This document shows positions 54,935-64,000 of a stretch of 64,000 nt of DNA, piece after piece (positions within the stretch are counted from its first letter, which is position 1; each line of letters begins with the position of its first letter). The DNA is from Rhodococcus sp. ARC_M5 (lineage in GTDB: Bacteria; Actinomycetota; Actinomycetes; Mycobacteriales; Mycobacteriaceae): the NCBI RefSeq assembly GCF_022810405.1, contig NZ_JALGQE010000009.1, positions 124,001-188,000 of the forward strand. Reading direction: 5' to 3'. The translations under genes and the position numbers were made by a program. The notes below the pieces were generated by a model. That model was not told the origin of the DNA. It was given only the letters and a program-made list of their open reading frames with translations, and did no database searches.

Positions 54935-55778
54935 TTTCGACAAGACCCCTCATCCGGAGCCGGAACCGAGTTCCAGCTCTGCCGATTCGAGCGACAGCGA
55001 GACCGCGCCGACCGCATCGTTCGGCACACCGTTCGATTACGACGCCACCGCCGAAGCATCGCTGTCGGAATCGCCCGGCACCTCGGAGTCCGCACCGTCA
55101 CACGGCCCCACCGGCCCCACCGGCCCTGGCTGGGACACGTACTCCGGCGTCGGAAACGGACCCGGTTGGTCCAGCACGCCGAGCTACCCGGCCCCGAGAC
55201 CGGACGGCAGTACCGACAATCCGCTCGGCGGTTTTCCGGCACCCCCCGGTTACCCACAGCAGGGGTACAGCCAGCCGGGGTACGGCCAGCAGAGCTACGG
55301 CCAGCAGGGTTACGGCCAGCAGGGTTACGGCCAGCAGGGTTACGGTCAGCAGGGTTACGGTCAGCAAGGATACGGTCAGCAGGGTTATTCGCAGCCGAAC
55401 TACGGGCAGCAGGGTTACGGCCAGTATGACTACGGCGTACCCCCTGGCTACCAGGGTGGATACGCGTACGGTGTAGGTCCCGATGCACCGTACGGGCGTG
55501 ATCCGGTGACCGGCGAGCCGCTGTCGGACAAGTCCAAGATCGTCGGCGGCCTGTTGCAGATATTTCTCGGTTGGTTGGGTGTCGGTCGTTTCTACCTCGG
55601 CAGTATCGGCATCGGCGTCGCACAACTGCTGGTGTTCTTCTTCGGGGTGCTACTCACCGCAGCGTTCGGCCTCGGACTCATAGTGTTGTTCGGGCTGTTC
55701 GTCTGGCATCTCGTCGACGGCGTGCTGATACTGGTGGGCAATGTGACGGACCCTCAGGGGCGAAAGCTGAGAGACTGA
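54927..55778 (+). CDS. TM2-domain protein with Gly-Tyr-Gly-Gln-Gln repeats
   Basis: A 283-residue protein. The N-terminal half is Ser/Pro/Thr-rich and unfolded-looking. A 12-unit Tyr/Gln/Gly pentapeptide array follows (about residues 108-167), then a TM2 domain ([20 protein letters not shown] with [18 protein letters not shown]) that crosses the membrane twice. The GTG at 54927 overlaps the lgt stop and has GAAGAAGG upstream. A paralogue follows directly. TM2 protein function in bacteria is unclear. Confidence 0.88.
   Translation: MVDFDKTPHPEPEPSSSSADSSDSETAPTASFGTPFDYDATAEASLSESPGTSESAPSHGPTGPTGPGWDTYSGVGNGPGWSSTPSYPAPRPDGSTDNPLGGFPAPPGYPQQGYSQPGYGQQSYGQQGYGQQGYGQQGYGQQGYGQQGYGQQGYSQPNYGQQGYGQYDYGVPPGYQGGYAYGVGPDAPYGRDPVTGEPLSDKSKIVGGLLQIFLGWLGVGRFYLGSIGIGVAQLLVFFFGVLLTAAFGLGLIVLFGLFVWHLVDGVLILVGNVTDPQGRKLRD
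55248..55427. repeat. 15-base tandem repeat encoding 12 pentapeptides
   Basis: Twelve consecutive 15-base units encode [20 protein letters not shown], five [15 protein letters not shown] and GYGQY. Several units are identical at base level (ggttacggccagcag or ggttacggtcagcag), suggesting recent expansion by slippage. It is coding, in frame, and not a CRISPR array. Confidence 0.92.
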
Positions 55779-55818
55779 TCCCCCTGCTGGTACTGCATCG
55801 AAGGTAAGGGAGCTCGAC

Positions 55819-56427
55819 GTGAGTGACTCCGGTACATCGTCTTCGGACGGATCGTCGAGCGACGGAACCCCTCCGTCGGAGCCGACCATCTCGTTCGACA
55901 AAGGCTCCGCCTCAGGACCGGGTCCCGTGTACGGCGCACCCGACCCGAACTACACCACCCCGAATTACGGCAACGACCAGGGTGGGCAGTTCGGATCCAC
56001 TCCCGGTGCCGGTTACCCACCGCCCGCCGATTCGAGCCAGTACGGCGCGCCACCGCCACCGCCATATGCGGGCGGGCAGTACGCAGGTCCCCAGTACGGC
56101 GGTCCCCAGTACGGCGGTCCGCAGTACCCAGGTCCCCAGTACGCAGGTGGGCCCGGATACATGGACCCGATGGCTCCGTACGGTCGGCACCCGGTCACCG
56201 GGGAGCCGTTCTCGGACAAGCAGAAGCTGACGGCAGGTCTGCTCGGCATCCTCTTGGGCGCGTTCGGAGCCGGCCGCTTCTATCTCGACCAGCCGGGCAT
56301 CGCGGTGGCGCAGATCGCGGTCACGTGGCTCACCTGCGGTATCGGCGGAATCTGGCCGTTGATCGACGGCATCATGATGCTCACCGGCAGCGTGCGTGAT
56401 CAGCACGGTCGACCGTTGCGCGACTGA
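55819..56427 (+). CDS. second TM2-domain protein
   Basis: A 202-residue paralogue of the preceding gene. It has a disordered N-terminus with Gly/Pro/Gln/Tyr repeats (QYAGPQYGGPQYGGPQYPGP) and the same C-terminal block: APYGRHPVTGEPFSDKQKLT, GAGRFYLDQPGIAVAQ and a terminal GRPLRD matching GRKLRD of its neighbour. GTG at 55819. The pair is probably a tandem duplication. Confidence 0.87.
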   Translation: MSDSGTSSSDGSSSDGTPPSEPTISFDKGSASGPGPVYGAPDPNYTTPNYGNDQGGQFGSTPGAGYPPPADSSQYGAPPPPPYAGGQYAGPQYGGPQYGGPQYPGPQYAGGPGYMDPMAPYGRHPVTGEPFSDKQKLTAGLLGILLGAFGAGRFYLDQPGIAVAQIAVTWLTCGIGGIWPLIDGIMMLTGSVRDQHGRPLRD

Positions 56428-56495
56428 CGATCGCATTCGTCACAGCCGACATTCGTGATTGCATCGATGCAGTTGCCAGCTGCTACGATTTCGCC

Positions 56496-56515
56496 ATCCG
56501 GGAGCGTTCCCGGAT
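56496..56515 (+). terminator. possible stem-loop after TM2 genes / in gltB leader
   Basis: ATCCGGGA-gcgt-TCCCGGAT forms a perfect 8-base stem with a 4-base loop, followed by tcttt. It could end the TM2 transcript, though the T-run is short, or lie in the gltB leader. The rest of the 266-base gap shows nothing else I can assign. Confidence 0.45.
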
Positions 56516-56680
56516 TCTTTCGCGGGCCAGAGCTGTCCCGGTGAATTCCCGATAGGCCGTTCGATTCGGCTCGTCCGACCGCTCCGGTCGACTCGAGCCG
56601 ACCCGCCGGCGGGGTTGCCGAGACTCTCGGTGCAGGGTCGACGACACTGCGCCGCCTTCACGCACCCCACCGGCCTATGT

Positions 56681-56690
56681 GGAGGTGATC
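56681..56690 (+). promoter_or_regulatory. extended Shine-Dalgarno of gltB
   Basis: GGAGGTGATC is a 10-base match to the complement of the 16S rRNA 3' end. It lies 7 bases (counted from GGAGGT) before a GTG at 56694 and so decides the start among several in-frame GTG codons. Confidence 0.75.
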
Positions 56691-56693
56691 GTG

Positions 56694-61269
<4,576 letters not shown>

Positions 61270-61277
<8 letters not shown>

Positions 61278-62775
61278 TCCACAGGGATTTCTGAAAGTCG
61301 TCAAGCGTGAGGCCGCCAAGCGTCCGATCGGCGAGCGCGTCAAGGACTGGAACGAGGTGTATTCGCACCAGCCCACGAGCGAACGGGCCGCCGAGGTCTC
61401 CGATCAGGCACGACGCTGTATGGACTGCGGAATTCCGTTCTGTCACTCGGGAACTGCGGGCTGCCCGCTGGGAAATCTGATCCCCGAGTGGAACGACCTG
61501 GTGCGCCGCGACCGCTGGGATGCGGCCAGCGACCGACTGCATGCCACCAACAATTTTCCGGAGTTCACCGGGCGGGTGTGCCCGGCACCGTGCGAATCGG
61601 CCTGTGTCCTCTCGATTTCCGAGGCGGCCACCGGTGGCAGCGTCACGATCAAGCGCGTCGAGCAGACGATCGCGGATCTGGCCTGGGAGGGCGGCAGCGT
61701 CGTTCCGCAGCCACCGACGATCACCACCGGCAAGCGCGTCGCCGTCGTCGGATCGGGTCCTGCGGGATTGGCTGCAGCGCAACAGCTCACGCGCGCCGGG
61801 CACGACGTCACCGTGTACGAGCGAGACGATCGGCTCGGCGGATTGCTCCGCTACGGCATCCCCGAGTTCAAGCTGGAGAAGTCGGTGCTCGATCAGCGCC
61901 TCATGCAGATGCGGGCCGAGGGAACGCATTTCGTCACCGATTGCGAGGTCGGGATCGACTTCACCGTCGAGCAGCTACGCGAATCGTTCGACGCGGTCGT
62001 CTTGGCGGTCGGAGCTCTACGGGCCCGCGACAATGCCGAGGTCATCGGTCGCGAACTCGACGGCATCCACCTGGCCATGGAGCATCTGGTGCCGTCGAAC
62101 AAAGAATGCGAGGGCGACGGCCCCACCTCCATCTCCGCTGCGGACAAGCACGTGGTCATCATCGGTGGCGGTGACACCGGAGCAGACTGCCTGGGAACGG
62201 CCCACCGACAGGGTGCTGCATCGGTCACGCAACTCGACTACAACCCCGCGCTGCCCGGGGCTCGCGACGACGGTCTCTCACCGTGGCCGTCGTGGCCGCT
62301 GGTGCTGCGCACCTCACCCGCGCACGCCGAGGGTGGCGTCGTGCGTCATCAGGTCGCGGTCCAGCGATTCCTCGGTGACGAGCGCGGGCACGTTCGGGCC
62401 ATGGTGCTCGCCGAGGTCGAGGTCCAGCGCGACGCGGACGGTCGACGCATCGTCACGCCCATCGGGGAGGAGGTCGAATTGCCCTGTGATCTGGCATTGT
62501 TCGCCATCGGCTTCGAAGGCGTGGAGCTCGGTCCGTTGCTCGACGAGTACGGCCTGACACCGACCAAGCGGGGCGCGCTCTCGTGTGGTCCCGACTGGCA
62601 GACCACGGCACCCGGAGTATTCGTGTGCGGGGATGCGCACCGCGGTGCGTCGTTGGTCGTGTGGGCGATTGCGGAGGGTCGATCGGCGGCCCACGGAGTC
62701 GACGCTTTTCTGACCGGACACTCGGAATTGCCGTCGCCGGTACACCCGACCGCACTGCCCCTGGCGGTCGTGTGA
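61270..62775 (+). CDS. gltD: glutamate synthase small subunit
   Basis: NADPH-oxidising FAD subunit, 501 residues, passing electrons to GltB. N-terminal 4Fe-4S cysteines are in [20 protein letters not shown] and [12 protein letters not shown]. The FAD motif is [15 protein letters not shown], the NADPH motif [13 protein letters not shown], and [18 protein letters not shown] is C-terminal. The GTG at 61270 overlaps the gltB stop. Confidence 0.97.
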
Positions 62776-62814
62776 CCCTCGTCTCTGAACCGGTACAGAC
62801 CCTCTCAGCAGCAA

Positions 62815-62841
62815 GGTAGCGTGGCTACCGATCGGTAGTAT
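62815..62841. promoter_or_regulatory. overlapping palindromes and -10-like box before pyk
   Basis: GGTAGC-gtg-GCTACC (62815-62829) and CTACCGATCGGTAG (62825-62838) are both perfect inverted repeats sharing CTACC. TAGTAT (62836-62841) could be the pyk -10. The 14-base palindrome looks like a TetR-type operator. The regulator is unknown. Confidence 0.6.
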
Positions 62842-62897
62842 TTCGGTGGAGGCGTCTGCGATAGAGAACGCGGCGTCCAGCGGCTAGGCTCGCTTTC

Positions 62898-64000
62898 GTG
62901 AGCCGACGTACGAAGATTGTCTGCACCCTTGGACCCGCAACCGCAACCACAGAGCGCATCCGTGAACTCGTCGAGAGTGGCATGGATGTCGCACGACTGA
63001 ACTTCAGCCATGGTGATCACCCCGATCATCAGGCCAACTACGAGAGGGTTCGCGCAGCATCGGACGCCACCGGCAAAGCCGTGGGCATTCTGGCCGACCT
63101 GCAGGGACCGAAAATTCGTCTCGGGCGTTTCGCCGAGGGCTCGACCACCTGGGCGGCCGGCGAGCTGATCCGCATCACTGTCGAGGAGTGCGAGGGCACT
63201 CACGACCGGGTGTCGACCACGTACAAGGAGCTGGCCCAGGACGCCAGGGAAGGCGACCGCCTGCTCGTCGACGACGGCAAGGTCGGCCTCGTGGTCACCG
63301 GTGTCGAAGGAAACGACGTGTTGTGCCGTGTCACCGAAGGTGGACCGGTCAGCAACAACAAGGGCGTGTCCCTCCCGGGCATGGACGTCTCCGTTCCTGC
63401 CATGAGCGAGAAGGACATCGCGGACCTCGAATTCGCCCTCGCTCTGGGATGCGACTTCATTGCGCTGTCGTTCGTTCGCTCGCCCGCGGACGTCGAACTC
63501 GTGCACGCCGTCATGGATCGTGTCGGCCGCCGAGTTCCCGTCATCGCCAAGCTCGAGAAGCCCGAAGCCGTCGACAATCTCGAAGCCATCGTGCTCGCGT
63601 TCGACGCGATCATGGTGGCCCGCGGTGACCTCGGCGTCGAGTTGCCCCTCGAGCAGGTTCCGCTGGTGCAGAAGCGCGCCATCCAGATCGCCCGCGCCAA
63701 CGCCAAGCCCGTCATCGTCGCGACCCAGATGCTCGAGTCGATGATCGAGAACTCCCGCCCGACGCGCGCCGAGGCGTCCGACGTCGCCAATGCCGTGCTC
63801 GACGGTACCGACGCGGTCATGCTGTCCGGTGAGACTTCGGTGGGCAAGTACGTGATGGAAACAGTGCGGACCATGGCCCGCATCGTCGAGACGGTCGAGA
63901 CCGAGGGTGACAGCGTTCCTCCGCTGACCCACGTGCCGCGCACCAAGCGTGGAGTCATCTCCTACGCCGCCCGTGACATCGGCGAGCGTCTGGACGCGAA
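62898..64000 (+). CDS. pyk: pyruvate kinase (3' end missing)
   Basis: Glycolytic enzyme making pyruvate and ATP from phosphoenolpyruvate. About 367 residues are present, starting at the GTG at 62898 ([13 protein letters not shown]); the frame runs off the window with no stop. The barrel contains [22 protein letters not shown], the catalytic Lys motif [28 protein letters not shown] (metal ligands) and [21 protein letters not shown] full enzyme is about 470 residues, so about 100 C-terminal residues lie beyond the end. Confidence 0.97.
   Translation, partial: MSRRTKIVCTLGPATATTERIRELVESGMDVARLNFSHGDHPDHQANYERVRAASDATGKAVGILADLQGPKIRLGRFAEGSTTWAAGELIRITVEECEGTHDRVSTTYKELAQDAREGDRLLVDDGKVGLVVTGVEGNDVLCRVTEGGPVSNNKGVSLPGMDVSVPAMSEKDIADLEFALALGCDFIALSFVRSPADVELVHAVMDRVGRRVPVIAKLEKPEAVDNLEAIVLAFDAIMVARGDLGVELPLEQVPLVQKRAIQIARANAKPVIVATQMLESMIENSRPTRAEASDVANAVLDGTDAVMLSGETSVGKYVMETVRTMARIVETVETEGDSVPPLTHVPRTKRGVISYAARDIGERLDA

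Noticed and set aside
55248..55427. Regular short repeats that resemble a CRISPR array
   Set aside because: Units are 15 bases with no spacers, in frame inside a gene, and encode Tyr/Gln/Gly pentapeptides. No cas genes are nearby.

Overview
The window is a gene-dense, high-GC actinobacterial chromosome segment, most likely from Rhodococcus or a close relative in the Nocardiaceae. Three things point there: GC-rich codon use with many GTG starts, the actinobacteria-specific genes (SecA2, PriA, BsaP, BioQ, NrtR, Ddn-like deazaflavin protein, DUF222/HNH protein), and a gene order that from memory follows the Mycobacterium tuberculosis Rv1547-Rv1617 block (dnaE1, ddn-like, ilvA, treZ/treY/glgX, acyltransferase, bioB, nrtR/nadABC, his, bcp, trp, lgt, pyk) with lineage-specific genes inserted. 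I see no rRNA, tRNA, CRISPR array, IS element or prophage. No stretch over 300 bases lacks a gene; the longest gap is about 266 bases, before gltB.

Layout. 1-5.5 kb: the 3' part of dnaE1, a small membrane protein, a Ddn-like protein and ilvA. 5.4-7.7 kb: divergent TetR regulator and DHA2-type MFS pump. 7.6-16.3 kb: minus-strand cluster acyltransferase - glgX - treY - treZ (glycogen debranching and trehalose formation). 16.4-20.4 kb: MerR regulator with membrane protein, PAS-GGDEF protein, CHAP-domain protein, Sir2 deacylase. 20.4-22.8 kb: a GntR (YtrA-type) / ABC ATPase / ABC permease operon in which both ABC genes carry frameshifts. 22.9-26.1 kb: NTF2-like protein, secA2 and an overlapping META-domain lipoprotein. 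26.1-28.6 kb: bioQ divergent from bioB-bsaP-DUF2567, with a paired BioQ operator. 28.7-33.6 kb: nrtR divergent from nadA-nadB-nadC, then an S4 RNA-binding protein and a small membrane protein. 33.6-39.4 kb: DUF222/HNH protein with repeats, LysR/DUF5997 divergent pair, lysE - 54-aa protein - ychJ operon, SRPBCC and DinB-like proteins.

39.5-47.5 kb: histidine operon hisD-hisC-hisB-(MFS)-hisH-(membrane protein)-priA-impA-hisF-hisI, with many 4-base ATGA/GTGA overlaps suggesting translational coupling. 47.5-48.5 kb: MarR regulator and a Bcp peroxiredoxin on the minus strand. 48.6-54.9 kb: trpE - Trp-associated membrane protein - trpC - trpB - trpA - lgt. No trpF is seen, consistent with PriA serving both histidine and tryptophan synthesis. 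54.9-56.4 kb: two tandem TM2-domain proteins, one with a 12-unit pentapeptide repeat. 56.7-62.8 kb: gltB-gltD glutamate synthase. From 62.9 kb: the 5' part of pyk.

Most of the window is core metabolism, and I found no convincing new multi-gene system. The observations most worth a second look are the doubly frameshifted ABC operon, the head-to-head BioQ boxes, the overlapping palindromes before pyk, the Cys-rich and repeat-laden DUF222 protein, the SecA2/META-lipoprotein overlap, and several unassigned palindromes and repeats.
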